Shown here piece by piece: positions 1 to 8,220 of a stretch of 64,000 bases of DNA. The DNA is taken from positions 17,328 to 81,327 of the forward strand of contig CAVBUH010000058.1 of assembly GCA_963598415.1 (NCBI GenBank). The letters are read 5' to 3'. The notes under the pieces are model-generated. The model worked only from the letters and a program-made list of their open reading frames with translations. It was not told where the DNA came from and did not search any database. The position numbers and the translations under genes were made by a program. This stretch comes from Colimorpha_A sp900556615. GTDB taxonomy: Bacteria > Bacillota > Clostridia > Oscillospirales > CAG-272. The first letter of the stretch is position 1, and each line of letters starts with the position of its first letter.

Positions 1-2
1 AG

Positions 3-1229
3 AAAACCGAGATTAAACTTTCCGATCTTGAAAAGAATCATAACAACTCCCTGAATGATGTTTCCGAGCTCAAAAACGATCTTGAGCTTGCCGAAAAAAA
101 TAAAGCGGAGCTTGAAAAGTATATTGCTCAGATCGAAGCGGAAATGAAAGAGATGGAAGAGGGATTCGGCGATAAGGACGAGCTATACGGAGCTCTCAGC
201 AGTCAGCTTTCCGAACTTAAAAAGATTCTTGAAGAGAAACAAACCGAAATTGACGCGTTAAAGCAAGATATAACAGAGCTTGAAAAAGTTTACAGCGTTG
301 ATTTGAACAGTCAGATTCAGATATTGTCCGAGCTTGAAGCATTGCTTTCCGAAGGCGCGCCGATGAATAAAAACGAATCGGTGATTTTGAATCCCGACGG
401 AACCCCCATGCTTGGTGATGACGGTCTTCCTGCAAAGGATATAACCTATGTTTATCCGAAAATATCGGTATATTATGAGGATCTCGAAAGAGGTTATAAA
501 TATGTTTGGAACGGAGATGCGGTTTATTCCTCCGCAAGCTGTGTAAAGGCGCCTTTTGCACTCACGGTACTGTCTGCGGCGTCGAAAGAAAAAGCGGAAT
601 ATGATAAAAAGATCGCGGATCTTATCGCCCAAAACGGAAACGGGGGGGTTCTTCCGGATTTTACGCCTGTATATGATTTTAATAAAATTTTCACCTATAC
701 CGAAGATAAATACCGTGCAGGCTCGGGGGTAATAAAAAATGAAGAATACGGCGTAGAATATACATATCTTGAGCTTATGCGATTGCTTCTTGAATATAGT
801 GACAATGTTGCTTTTGCTGAACTTAGGGCAGAATACGGAACCGATATGCTTAAGAAATTCGCCAAGCAAATAAACGCTGCCGCAATGAAAAACAATATCT
901 ATAATGCGTCAGCTATCGATCTCGGAAAAACAATGAAGGAAATCTATTACTTTATTGAGAGCGATGCGGAATATGCTTCTTTTATGAAAGACGCTATGAT
1001 GTCGTCTATACATACGGTAATGATCGGATACGGTGTGGCTCCTAAGAAGATTGCACATAAGTACGGGTGGGACACAGGGGCATATCATGATATGGCTATC
1101 GTCTATGATGCTCACCCCTATGTTCTGGTTATCATGTCGGATATGGAGAAAGGAGGAAAAGAAATCAATTCATATATACAGGAGGTAGTTTCCCTCATTG
1201 ATGATTTGCATGAAAATTTTTATAGGTGA
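3..1229 (+). CDS. Coiled-coil protein with C-terminal class A beta-lactamase-like serine hydrolase domain (5' partial)
   Basis: The frame is open to the left edge, so the true start lies outside the window. The visible N-terminal 110 residues or so are charged and heptad-like (many Glu, Lys, Leu), typical of a coiled coil. The rest carries the three marks of the penicillin-binding/class A beta-lactamase fold. Counting from the Met at 144, these are S-C-V-K near residues 132-135 (SxxK nucleophile), SDN at 219-221 and HKYGWDTG at 305-312 (a KTG-like strand, with Tyr in place of Thr). Such domains are normally extracytoplasmic; a signal or anchor would be upstream of the window. It may bind or hydrolyse peptidoglycan-like or beta-lactam substrates, but true lactamase activity is not shown. 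The stop overlaps the next gene by 4 bp, so the two are probably co-translated. Confidence 0.75.
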   Translation, partial: KTEIKLSDLEKNHNNSLNDVSELKNDLELAEKNKAELEKYIAQIEAEMKEMEEGFGDKDELYGALSSQLSELKKILEEKQTEIDALKQDITELEKVYSVDLNSQIQILSELEALLSEGAPMNKNESVILNPDGTPMLGDDGLPAKDITYVYPKISVYYEDLERGYKYVWNGDAVYSSASCVKAPFALTVLSAASKEKAEYDKKIADLIAQNGNGGVLPDFTPVYDFNKIFTYTEDKYRAGSGVIKNEEYGVEYTYLELMRLLLEYSDNVAFAELRAEYGTDMLKKFAKQINAAAMKNNIYNASAIDLGKTMKEIYYFIESDAEYASFMKDAMMSSIHTVMIGYGVAPKKIAHKYGWDTGAYHDMAIVYDAHPYVLVIMSDMEKGGKEINSYIQEVVSLIDDLHENFYR

Positions 1230-2956
1230 GTGATAATATTGTGAGAAAATTATACGCTGCCGGCAACGGTTCTGTTTTATTTGTTTCCGGGAATTGTGTT
1301 GTCGATCATATCGGAACCTATTCGATTAACTTTTTTACTGCTGATCTTGATATGGATGGTGTTCTGTGCAAAAAGGAGTATATCCCCGGTGCGGTCGTAA
1401 TTCGTTTTATCGGAAGGTCTCCTCTCGAAAAATCGGATGATTTGCATGCGGAAGTTAAGCTTACGGTCTATGCCGACCCGTTCTCGCAGATTATATTTAT
1501 TTCGATTGCCGCCATGTTTGATGTACACATAAAGATTCAGCCTTGCGAGAAGGTGAGATTTGAATTTTTTGAGAGCTATTCTTCCGATCTTGAAAAGCGG
1601 TCCTGCCTTAAACTGCTGCGGGAGGAAACGGCAATGTATCTCATGGCTGATGTGAACAGTGAGTTTGATAGAGAAAATATGCTTTTTCATATTAAACCGG
1701 GTTATTCAAGGCTCTTTGTGACCGTTCCGTCAGATGAAGAAAATTTCTTGAAATTCAAGGCACTTCTTAAAAAAATGCCTCCCGTTCTTATTTTCGATTC
1801 ATCGCCTTCCGATTTATTGTATAAAAGTGTTTGCCGAAGAAAAAACTTGTTTTTTAAATGCAGAACAAATTTAAATGGGCTATCGGTAAAGTGGCAGGAT
1901 ATGATATCCTACTGCAGAGAAACCGTATATAATTTTCAATCGAAAAACGGAGGCTTTTTCAGTCTCGAGAATTCTTTTAATATGATTGATATGTGCCGTA
2001 TTTTTCGGTTTCTTATTGCCGACGGAGATCAGCTTCAGGCAAAGGCTTTTGCAGAATTTATTTATTCTGTATTTGAAAAATATCGCAGCATACCGTTTGT
2101 GTGTAATCCTGACAAAAACAGAGCGATTTTTTTAGAAAACACATATAATCCGGCGGGAGATGCGGTTCTTATTTCGTTATATGAGTATGAAAAACAATTC
2201 GGTTCTTCTCACGATTCAAGAATTTCTGCAATAGCTGATACCGTTATGAAAAACGATTATCGATTGGTCAAAGGGGGAATGATGCCATTTTCCGGAATGG
2301 AGGGGTATTTTTATAATGCCCTAATGAAGCCGTGGCAAAGATTTCAAGGTTCGGCTGAATCCACGATGTGCTTTCTCGGCGCGGCAAGACGTTATCTTGA
2401 CATTATGGCAGATAAGCGAGATACACCGCAATACAAACGGATTGCAATGCTTGTAAAATACACAGTCGATGTATTTCCCGAAAATTTTTTTAGCGGAGAA
2501 AAGGTTTATCTTAATGCCCCGAAGCGTGCGGAACGGACCTATCATCCTCATACACTTTCCGGATTATGTGATAATTGTTTTAGATTCGGCCGTCTGGTTT
2601 ACCGCTCGCATCGGTATCTTTGCGGCAAGTGCGAAGATATTGCGGATAAGCTGACTCATTCCTGCTGCGGAAGGGCATTTTTTAACGGAGCGGTTTTTCT
2701 CGACAGATATGTCGGGGCGGGATTATTTCCGGATAATACTGTATTTGAAGATATTTCCCCCGAGAAAATGAATACGGACGGTTTGATTATGAGCATAAAA
2801 TATTACTGTCAGAGAAGGGATATACAGGCTCTTTTTCTATCTGAGCTTATATCAAGATATGAGAATTATCCCAAACGGTTTTCCTTTGCCCAATTATGCC
2901 ACGCAGCAGCGGAAACGGTCCGTATGCAGGCAAACGTCAGAAAAACAAACAATTAG
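1226..2956 (+). CDS. Hypothetical protein, 576 aa, with a paired CxxC motif
   Basis: I do not recognise this family. The GTG at 1226 overlaps the preceding stop; a second GTG at 1241 is an alternative start, and neither has a clear Shine-Dalgarno site. The N-terminal third looks beta-rich and the middle and C-terminal parts look helical with many aromatic residues, somewhat like an alpha/alpha-barrel, but I see no catalytic signature. Around residues 447-470 there is a CxxC-(about 15)-CxxC arrangement that could bind zinc. No signal peptide or membrane segment is visible, so the protein is probably cytoplasmic. It sits between a serine hydrolase-like gene and a DUF554 gene in a tight operon. 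Its function is unknown. Confidence 0.7.
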   Translation: MSDNIVRKLYAAGNGSVLFVSGNCVVDHIGTYSINFFTADLDMDGVLCKKEYIPGAVVIRFIGRSPLEKSDDLHAEVKLTVYADPFSQIIFISIAAMFDVHIKIQPCEKVRFEFFESYSSDLEKRSCLKLLREETAMYLMADVNSEFDRENMLFHIKPGYSRLFVTVPSDEENFLKFKALLKKMPPVLIFDSSPSDLLYKSVCRRKNLFFKCRTNLNGLSVKWQDMISYCRETVYNFQSKNGGFFSLENSFNMIDMCRIFRFLIADGDQLQAKAFAEFIYSVFEKYRSIPFVCNPDKNRAIFLENTYNPAGDAVLISLYEYEKQFGSSHDSRISAIADTVMKNDYRLVKGGMMPFSGMEGYFYNALMKPWQRFQGSAESTMCFLGAARRYLDIMADKRDTPQYKRIAMLVKYTVDVFPENFFSGEKVYLNAPKRAERTYHPHTLSGLCDNCFRFGRLVYRSHRYLCGKCEDIADKLTHSCCGRAFFNGAVFLDRYVGAGLFPDNTVFEDISPEKMNTDGLIMSIKYYCQRRDIQALFLSELISRYENYPKRFSFAQLCHAAAETVRMQANVRKTNN

Positions 2957-2968
2957 TGGGTTAAATTT

Positions 2969-3670
2969 ATGATAGGTGTAACAGTAAATACGGTTGCAGT
3001 GCTTTTGGGTGGGCTTATCGGCTGTATGATAAAAAAGGGCTTTAAAAATAAAGTTGCGGATGCAATCATGTTTGGACTCGGACTATGTACCGTTTATATC
3101 GGTATCTCCGGTATGTTTGAGGGCAATAATATATTGATTCTGATTATCTCTGTAGCCGCCGGAGCAGCTGTCGGTACGGCGCTCGATATAGACGGAAAAA
3201 TCAAGCGTGTGGCGCATTCCGTAGAAAACAAATTCAGAAACAATACGGGACGGCAATCGGTTGCGGACGGTATAATAGGCGGCAGTCTTCTTTTTTGTGT
3301 TGGCGCTATGGCTGTGGTGGGATCACTTAATGCGGGCTTCGGAGACAACACTATGCTTTATACCAAATCAATGCTTGATTTTGTTGCTTCTATGATGCTG
3401 GCGGTCAGCCTTGGCGTGGGAGTAGCGCTTTCATCCGTTACGGTTTTGATTTTTCAGGGAAGTATTGCACTTTTAGCGGTGTTTATAAAGCCATATCTTA
3501 CAGTGGAACTGATATCGGAGCTGACCTGTACCGGATCATTGCTTATTACCATTATCGGTCTCAATATGACGGGTATGACAAAAGCGAAGGTTGCCGATTA
3601 TCTTCCGTCCCTTCTCTTTGTGCCGGTACTTTATTATATTTTTGAACAAATACCGCTGTTTTCGGTTTGA
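2969..3670 (+). CDS. DUF554 family membrane protein
   Basis: This 233-residue, very hydrophobic protein has about six to seven predicted membrane segments. The opening (IGVTVNTVAVLLGGLIG), the GLGLCTVYIGISG stretch, and the SLLFCVGAMAVVGSLNAG-type segment are characteristic of the DUF554 (YdfK/YqgA) family. Full length matches family members of about 225-240 residues. The family has been suggested to be transporters, but no substrate is established. It lies 12 bp after the preceding gene and 9 bp before the next, within a plus-strand operon. Confidence 0.85.
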   Translation: MIGVTVNTVAVLLGGLIGCMIKKGFKNKVADAIMFGLGLCTVYIGISGMFEGNNILILIISVAAGAAVGTALDIDGKIKRVAHSVENKFRNNTGRQSVADGIIGGSLLFCVGAMAVVGSLNAGFGDNTMLYTKSMLDFVASMMLAVSLGVGVALSSVTVLIFQGSIALLAVFIKPYLTVELISELTCTGSLLITIIGLNMTGMTKAKVADYLPSLLFVPVLYYIFEQIPLFSV

Positions 3671-3679
3671 GGAGCAGAC

Positions 3680-4810
3680 ATGAATATTGATGATAAGGTG
3701 GCGTTGTGTCGCTGCGAAGAATATGACGTACGGAAAATTTTTGAGTTTCTGAAAGGAATGTCAGAACAGCTTGGAATTACGCCAAACGAAATTAAAGATA
3801 AGACTGTTATTATAAAACCCAATCTTTTGCTTGCCTTTCCTCCTGAAAAAGCGGCCACCACGCATCCTGATGTTGTCTCTGCGGCGGCGCTTCTTTTCAG
3901 TCAGTGGGGAGCCCGGAGGGTTACGATTGCGGAAAGTCCTGGAGGAATCTATAACGAAAAGAATTTGGAGCGAGTGTACACGGTAACCGGAATGAAGGAG
4001 GCTGCCGCTCAAAGCGGAGCATACCTGAACCGTGAGCTCGGATGGACGGAATTTTCCACACCGAATGGAAAGGTATCCAAAACCGTTAATCTAATTAATC
4101 CCGTTTACGAAGCTGACGTTATTGTGAACATATGCAAAATGAAAACGCATTCTCTTGCCGTTATGACAGGAGCTGCGAAAAATCTTTTCGGTGTGATTCC
4201 CGGAATAATGAAGTTTGAGATGCATGCAAGATTCAAAAAACCGGAGGATTTCTTTTCTATGGTTATTGATCTTGATGAACAGCTTGCAAAATCTCACAAT
4301 GTAATCCACATATGCGATGGAATAATGGGTATGGAGGGGGACGGACCGTCAGGCGGAATCCCCAAAAAAGCGGGAGTGTTACTGATGAGCCGAAATCCCT
4401 TTAATCTTGACTGCGTTTCGGCTCGTATCATGAGACTTGACGATAGAGTCAGGTTTATTTCTCTTGCCGCGGAAAGAGGACTATGCCCGAAAGTTTTCGA
4501 TAAAATCAGTATTATCGGTAGTCGTCCGGAGGAAATTGAGTGCGGGAGCTTTGCACTTCCCGATGCGGCGAAAGGCAAAAAGTTTGATCTGATACCACCG
4601 TTTCTTCAGCCGCGCCCTGTTATAGACGGAAAAGTATGCAGAGGCTGCGGCATGTGCGTGAAAAGCTGTCCTCAGCATACGATCTCCGTAAAAAACGGCA
4701 AAGCAAAAATTAATCATGATAGGTGTATCAGATGCTATTGCTGTCAGGAGCTTTGTACTTTTCGCGCAGTAAAGATTAAAAAAAGCTTTATATACAGGCT
4801 GGTGGAATGA
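3680..4810 (+). CDS. DUF362 domain protein with C-terminal two-[4Fe-4S] ferredoxin module
   Basis: The first 300 residues or so match the DUF362 fold: an opening like KVALCRCEEY, KPNLL near residue 50, then an AESPGG stretch and an ICKMKTHSLAVMTGAAKNLFG block. The C-terminus carries two cysteine clusters: CxxCxxCxxxCP near residues 319-330, and CIRCYCCQELC near 349-359, which has one extra Cys. These should bind two [4Fe-4S] clusters. DUF362 proteins are thought to be redox proteins of uncertain substrate; the function here is not known. GAGGAG-like ribosome site just upstream. The stop overlaps the start of ispE, indicating translational coupling. Confidence 0.85.
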   Translation: MNIDDKVALCRCEEYDVRKIFEFLKGMSEQLGITPNEIKDKTVIIKPNLLLAFPPEKAATTHPDVVSAAALLFSQWGARRVTIAESPGGIYNEKNLERVYTVTGMKEAAAQSGAYLNRELGWTEFSTPNGKVSKTVNLINPVYEADVIVNICKMKTHSLAVMTGAAKNLFGVIPGIMKFEMHARFKKPEDFFSMVIDLDEQLAKSHNVIHICDGIMGMEGDGPSGGIPKKAGVLLMSRNPFNLDCVSARIMRLDDRVRFISLAAERGLCPKVFDKISIIGSRPEEIECGSFALPDAAKGKKFDLIPPFLQPRPVIDGKVCRGCGMCVKSCPQHTISVKNGKAKINHDRCIRCYCCQELCTFRAVKIKKSFIYRLVE

Positions 4811-5676
4811 TGAATATTGATATGAAAAAAACTGTTATCGAATCGGCGTATGCAAAAATTAATCTGTGGCTTGAGATTCTCGGTAGACGGGAAGACGGCT
4901 ATCACAATATCAGAAGCATCATGCAGACGGTCTCTCTTTGCGATACTGTTACCGTAAGGCTTACCGAGAGGGAAGTGGGCATGACTTGTTCGGACAGTAC
5001 TCTTTCCTGCGGACGGGATAACCTTTGTGTAAGAGCGGCAGAGATTTTTATTCAAGAGTGCGGCGGTGGCTTCGGTGTATCCCTTCATCTTGAGAAAAAT
5101 ATTCCGAGAGAAGCCGGGCTTGGCGGGGGAAGCGCTGACGCTGCAGCGGTTCTGAGAGCCTTGAATACTCTTTGCGGAGAGTTTTTTGATACGGATTTTC
5201 TGAGAAAGATGGGAAAAAAACTCGGCGCGGATGTACCATTTTGCATATCCGGCGGAACGGCTCTTGCAGAAGGGGTTGGAGAGATTCTCTCTGAATATTA
5301 TTCCATCCCCGATTGTTTTATTGTAGTAAGCGGGGGTGTCGGTCATATTTCCACGCCGGAAGCTTATCGCAGAATTGATTCTGTGCCCGATGTCTGCGGA
5401 AGAGATTTTGGTTCTTTTCAAGAGGCAATGAAAACAGGAGACCTTGCCGTAATCGGCAAAAACCTTTACAACCGTTTTGAGGATGCGGTTCCGGAGGCTT
5501 TGGAAATAAAGGCAATTTTGCTGTCAAGCGGCGCGGCGGGAACTCTTATGAGCGGGTCGGGCTCTGCCGTATTTGGACTTTTTGATTCCTTGAAAAAAGT
5601 CGACATGGCTTGTGCTTTGCTTGAGAAGGCAGGACTTTCATCTTATATCTGTCATCCGATAAAACAGTATCACTGA
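4807..5676 (+). CDS. ispE: 4-diphosphocytidyl-2-C-methyl-D-erythritol kinase
   Basis: A GHMP-family kinase of 289 residues, the usual IspE length. It phosphorylates CDP-methylerythritol in the MEP isoprenoid pathway in the cytoplasm. Diagnostic features are AYAKINLWLEI near residues 14-24, GRREDGYHNIRSIM, the ATP-binding GLGGGSADAA near 104-113, and GADVPFCISGG followed by GEGVGE-like residues. The ATG at 4807 overlaps the DUF362 stop; an adjacent ATG at 4810 is an alternative. It is the last gene of the operon beginning left of the window. A family A repeat begins 14 bp after the stop. Confidence 0.95.
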   Translation: MMNIDMKKTVIESAYAKINLWLEILGRREDGYHNIRSIMQTVSLCDTVTVRLTEREVGMTCSDSTLSCGRDNLCVRAAEIFIQECGGGFGVSLHLEKNIPREAGLGGGSADAAAVLRALNTLCGEFFDTDFLRKMGKKLGADVPFCISGGTALAEGVGEILSEYYSIPDCFIVVSGGVGHISTPEAYRRIDSVPDVCGRDFGSFQEAMKTGDLAVIGKNLYNRFEDAVPEALEIKAILLSSGAAGTLMSGSGSAVFGLFDSLKKVDMACALLEKAGLSSYICHPIKQYH

Positions 5677-5690
5677 ATCAGGCTGTTTCG

Positions 5691-5865
5691 AGGCAATACC
5701 GCACAATTCCAAAAGGCAGAGATGTGCAGTCATATTTTTCATCAAACGATACCAATTAGGGGTAGAAGCGGCTCCTTTGCCGACGGAATTTTTGAAGTGT
5801 GACGGTATACGGACAAGCAGATATGCCGTTAAGGCACAAGCTGTGAACATGGCGGTGTTGCCTTA
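5691..5865 (+). repeat. Family A dispersed repeat, copy 1 (forward)
   Basis: About 175 bp. It begins AGGCAATACCGCACAATTCC and ends with GGCGGTGTTGCCTTA, which are inverted repeats of each other at the outer 13-15 bases. The interior (CGACGG...TTTGAAGTGTGACGG) matches other copies listed below. It is non-coding and diverged relative to the cleaner copies at 48061 and 58292. It starts just after ispE and is followed directly by a partial family B repeat. Confidence 0.85.
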
Positions 5866-5868
5866 ATC

Positions 5869-5950
5869 ATATTCCTGCGCTTTTTGCCTTGCCGTTCAAA
5901 AAATCATCTCGGAAATCTGCATAGTCGATTGATTAGCCATTCCTTAGGTC
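5869..5950 (+). repeat. Family B dispersed repeat, partial copy 1
   Basis: The stretch TTTTTGCCTTGCCGTTCAAA and the following AAATCATC...GGAAATCTGC matches the interior of the complete family B copy at 26758-26868, and the end ATTAGCCATTCCTTA matches its right terminus. The left terminus is missing, apparently lost where it abuts family A copy 1. The remaining bases to 6060 show nothing I can interpret. Confidence 0.6.
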
Positions 5951-6062
5951 AGTATAAGAATTATCGTGATACAATTATCAACGGAAAAATATGAAAAATA
6001 ATTTTTTATAATCGTTTTAAAGAAATGACAGAGGATTCCGTCCAAAAATCAATAAAAGGCGA

Positions 6063-6091
6063 GGGCTGTTTGCGGTTTGTGCAAACAGCCC
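6063..6091 (-). terminator. Hairpin terminator of the HIT-DUF3267 operon
   Basis: An 11-bp perfect stem (GGGCTGTTTGC / GCAAACAGCCC) with a 7-nt loop lies 22 bp downstream of the DUF3267 stop on the minus strand. The trailing minus-strand sequence TCGCCTTTTATT is moderately U-rich. Confidence 0.6.
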
Positions 6092-6113
6092 AAATATTTC
6101 GTTTTTTCAAGCG

Positions 6114-6695
6114 TTAATTCTTGTAATAGACAGTCATTGAAGTACCGATATCCTTGACCAGAATATCACGGGGCATTTTGATAAATTGAAAAGCTACATA
6201 CAGATCTCCCGCCGCACCGGATATGTTTGCCGTTTGGATAAAATATATCGGCCAAAACCATAAATCAGGCAGAAATGCATTTATCAGATCGATGATAATT
6301 CCCCATATTACCACGGGGGAAAGCGCAATGATAATGTAGCATTTTTTATTATAATACGCAGAGCTTCCCGCATATGCATAGAGACCGGTGAAGCCGTACT
6401 TCGGCCGGGTTTTGCTGTATATCCGCATAAAAACACCATGAACCAACTCGTGAAGGATAATATAAACGACTACTCCCGCAAGCATAACTGCAAATCTTAA
6501 AATATATTCGGACAGACCGCGGGACATGTCAAACAGATAGCTGAGCGGCAGGTGAAGATGACCGAAAGCGAGCATAACAGCGAAAATAAAAAACGAAAAG
6601 GCGTTCACAAGCAAAGCCGTTTTTTTATCATTTTGAAGGTCAAGCTTAAATATTTCCGAATAATTATCAGGAAGCGATAGAGTGTTTTTTATCAT
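6114..6695 (-). CDS. DUF3267 family membrane protein (zincin-like)
   Basis: The ATG at 6695 gives a 193-residue protein and has AAGGAG 9 bases upstream; longer in-frame reading upstream would overlap the HIT gene and lacks a ribosome site. The protein has about four membrane segments and the motif HELVHG near residues 82-87, an HExxH metalloprotease signature within a helix, as in DUF3267 proteins. The family is related in layout to membrane-embedded zinc proteases, but no substrate is established. It is the second gene of a two-gene minus-strand unit, 44 bp after the HIT gene. Confidence 0.8.
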   Translation of the reverse strand: MIKNTLSLPDNYSEIFKLDLQNDKKTALLVNAFSFFIFAVMLAFGHLHLPLSYLFDMSRGLSEYILRFAVMLAGVVVYIILHELVHGVFMRIYSKTRPKYGFTGLYAYAGSSAYYNKKCYIIIALSPVVIWGIIIDLINAFLPDLWFWPIYFIQTANISGAAGDLYVAFQFIKMPRDILVKDIGTSMTVYYKN

Positions 6696-6739
6696 AAATA
6701 AGGGCTCCTTGGTTGTTATGCTTTGAAACGGATGTTTGC

Positions 6740-7075
6740 TCAGTCCATTTTTTCCGAAAGCTTTTTTCCTCCGAGAATGTGGAAATGCAGGTGCTTTACA
6801 CTTTGACACCCATCTTCTCCGACATTTGTGATTACACGATAGCCGTTTTCTATTCCGGATGCTTTAGCAATTTCCGGTATCCTCTCAAAAATGTAGGAAA
6901 CCACGGAACTGTTTTGTGGCGATACTTCATCTACTGAACTGATATGTTCTTTTGGGATTATCAGAATGTGAACCGGCGCCTGTGGATTTATGTCGAGGAA
7001 AGCAAGGATACGCTCATCCTCGTACACTTTGCTTGAGGGAATTTCTCCTGAAACAATTTTACAGAAAAGACACAT
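6740..7075 (-). CDS. HIT family nucleotide-binding protein (HinT-like)
   Basis: A 111-residue protein of typical HinT length. The histidine triad HLHFHILGG is at residues 95-103, with the catalytic His expected at the third triad position (H99 region). Cys2 and Cys5 at the N-terminus are common in this family. Members hydrolyse purine nucleoside phosphoramidates and similar adenylates in the cytoplasm. A GGAGGT ribosome site lies 6 bases before the ATG. It is transcribed with the DUF3267 gene and diverges from the DUF1858 gene, whose promoter lies in the shared gap. Confidence 0.93.
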   Translation of the reverse strand: MCLFCKIVSGEIPSSKVYEDERILAFLDINPQAPVHILIIPKEHISSVDEVSPQNSSVVSYIFERIPEIAKASGIENGYRVITNVGEDGCQSVKHLHFHILGGKKLSEKMD

Positions 7076-7134
7076 TTTTTACCTCCGTCCCGATAAAAAT
7101 CGAAGAATTTGTATCGGGTATATCATTAAAAATA

Positions 7135-7163
7135 TTGACAAAAAGAGTAAGGTGCGATATAAT
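7135..7163 (+). promoter_or_regulatory. Sigma-A type promoter for the DUF1858 gene
   Basis: TTGACA at 7135-7140 and TATAAT at 7158-7163 with a 17-bp spacer: consensus elements, located about 53 bp before the start at 7216. Confidence 0.85.
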
Positions 7164-7215
7164 GAGTACAATAATATTATAGTGAATATTTATATTATAG
7201 CAAATGGGAGGAAAG

Positions 7216-7422
7216 ATGTCAATGCAAATTACAAAGGATACCATAATCGGAGATATACTGGATCATGATCCCGGAACGGCTCAATTCTTTTTTGAAATAG
7301 GTATGCACTGTCTCGGCTGCCCCGCTTCAAGGGGAGAAAGCATTGAAGCAGCTTGTATGGTTCACGGAACTGATGCCGACGAACTTGTTGCCAAGATCAA
7401 CGACTATCTCAGCAAAAAGTGA
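7216..7422 (+). CDS. DUF1858 domain protein
   Basis: A 68-residue protein. The upstream in-frame ATG at 7204 is unlikely because the GGGAGG ribosome site lies between it and the ATG at 7216. The sequence shows the DUF1858 pattern: an I-x-DIL motif, then a short helix, then FFEIGMHCLGCPAS, with the two cysteines (CxxC) near residues 32-35. DUF1858 domains belong to the ScdA N-terminal-like group and are often linked to redox or iron-sulfur biology. The exact role is unknown. A hairpin follows before trmK. Confidence 0.9.
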   Translation: MSMQITKDTIIGDILDHDPGTAQFFFEIGMHCLGCPASRGESIEAACMVHGTDADELVAKINDYLSKK

Positions 7423-7475
7423 AACTGCGGGCTGCCGTGACGGCGATGACTTTATTCCCGTGAATCTGTATGGAA

Positions 7476-7506
7476 GGGCTGTCGCGTTGAAACGCGGCAG
7501 CCCTTT
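7476..7506 (+). terminator. Hairpin between DUF1858 and trmK genes
   Basis: An 11-bp stem GGGCTGTCGCG / CGCGGCAGCCC (one wobble pair) with a 6-nt loop, followed by only TTTGATT. It could be a weak terminator or an attenuator, because the ribosome site of trmK begins within 10 bases of the stem. Confidence 0.55.
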
Positions 7507-7517
7507 GATTGAGGAAT

Positions 7518-8216
7518 ATGAAAGAAATAAAAAATAACGGTGCGCGTCTTTCGACGATAGCGCGGCTCGTGAGAGAGAATGTCTTGCTCATCGATGTGGG
7601 AAGCGATCATGGATATTTGCCGATATCTCTTGTATCAAGCGGAAGAATCAAACGGGCGATTGCTTCGGATGTTGTACCGGGACCGCTTTCAAAAGCGAAA
7701 AAAAACATATCGGCTGCCGGGCTTGAAGCTGAAATAGCGGTTGTTCTGTCGGATGGGCTTGATTTGATAGAAGTTGAATCTCCTTCTGATATTGTGATTG
7801 CCGGAATGGGTGGAGAACTGATCTCAAAAATTATCGATGCAAAACCGCAGGTGAAAAATGCGGATATACATTTGATTCTCCAGCCGATGACAAAGGCTGA
7901 ATATTTAAGACGTTATCTTTGTGAAAACGGTTTTGAAATTATCTCGGAGCTTCTTGCCTGTGAAGGGAAAATATATCAGATTATTTCCTGTCTATACACA
8001 GGAAGGTCATATGCACTCACCGAATGTGAGCTTGCTGTAGGAAAAAAATCTGCAAGGAATGAGGACGCACTTTTTCGCCGTTTTGTCAGCGGAAAACTCT
8101 CTTCGCTGAAAATCGCAGCAGAGGGAAAAGGGATGGCGGCGATAGATTGTACGGAAGAAATAAAATTGATATCGGCTCTTGAAGAGCTTTTGGATTCTGA
8201 AAGTAAGGAATGTTGA
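7518..8216 (+). CDS. trmK: tRNA (adenine(22)-N1)-methyltransferase
   Basis: SAM-dependent Rossmann methyltransferase of about 232 residues that modifies A22 of tRNA in Gram-positive bacteria. Visible motifs are LLIDVGSDHGYLPI (SAM-binding motif I, near residues 23-36), AIASDVVPGPL (motif II acidic residue), IVIAGMGGELI near residue 95, and LILQPMTKAEYLRRYL. These are typical of the TrmK/YqfN family. The start is taken as the ATG at 7518; a TTG at 7509 is possible. GAGG lies only 3-7 bases before the ATG. The next gene, Nif3-like, starts 4 bp after the stop, the same pairing as yqfN-yqfO in Bacillus. Confidence 0.93.
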   Translation: MKEIKNNGARLSTIARLVRENVLLIDVGSDHGYLPISLVSSGRIKRAIASDVVPGPLSKAKKNISAAGLEAEIAVVLSDGLDLIEVESPSDIVIAGMGGELISKIIDAKPQVKNADIHLILQPMTKAEYLRRYLCENGFEIISELLACEGKIYQIISCLYTGRSYALTECELAVGKKSARNEDALFRRFVSGKLSSLKIAAEGKGMAAIDCTEEIKLISALEELLDSESKEC

Positions 8217-8220
8217 TTAT

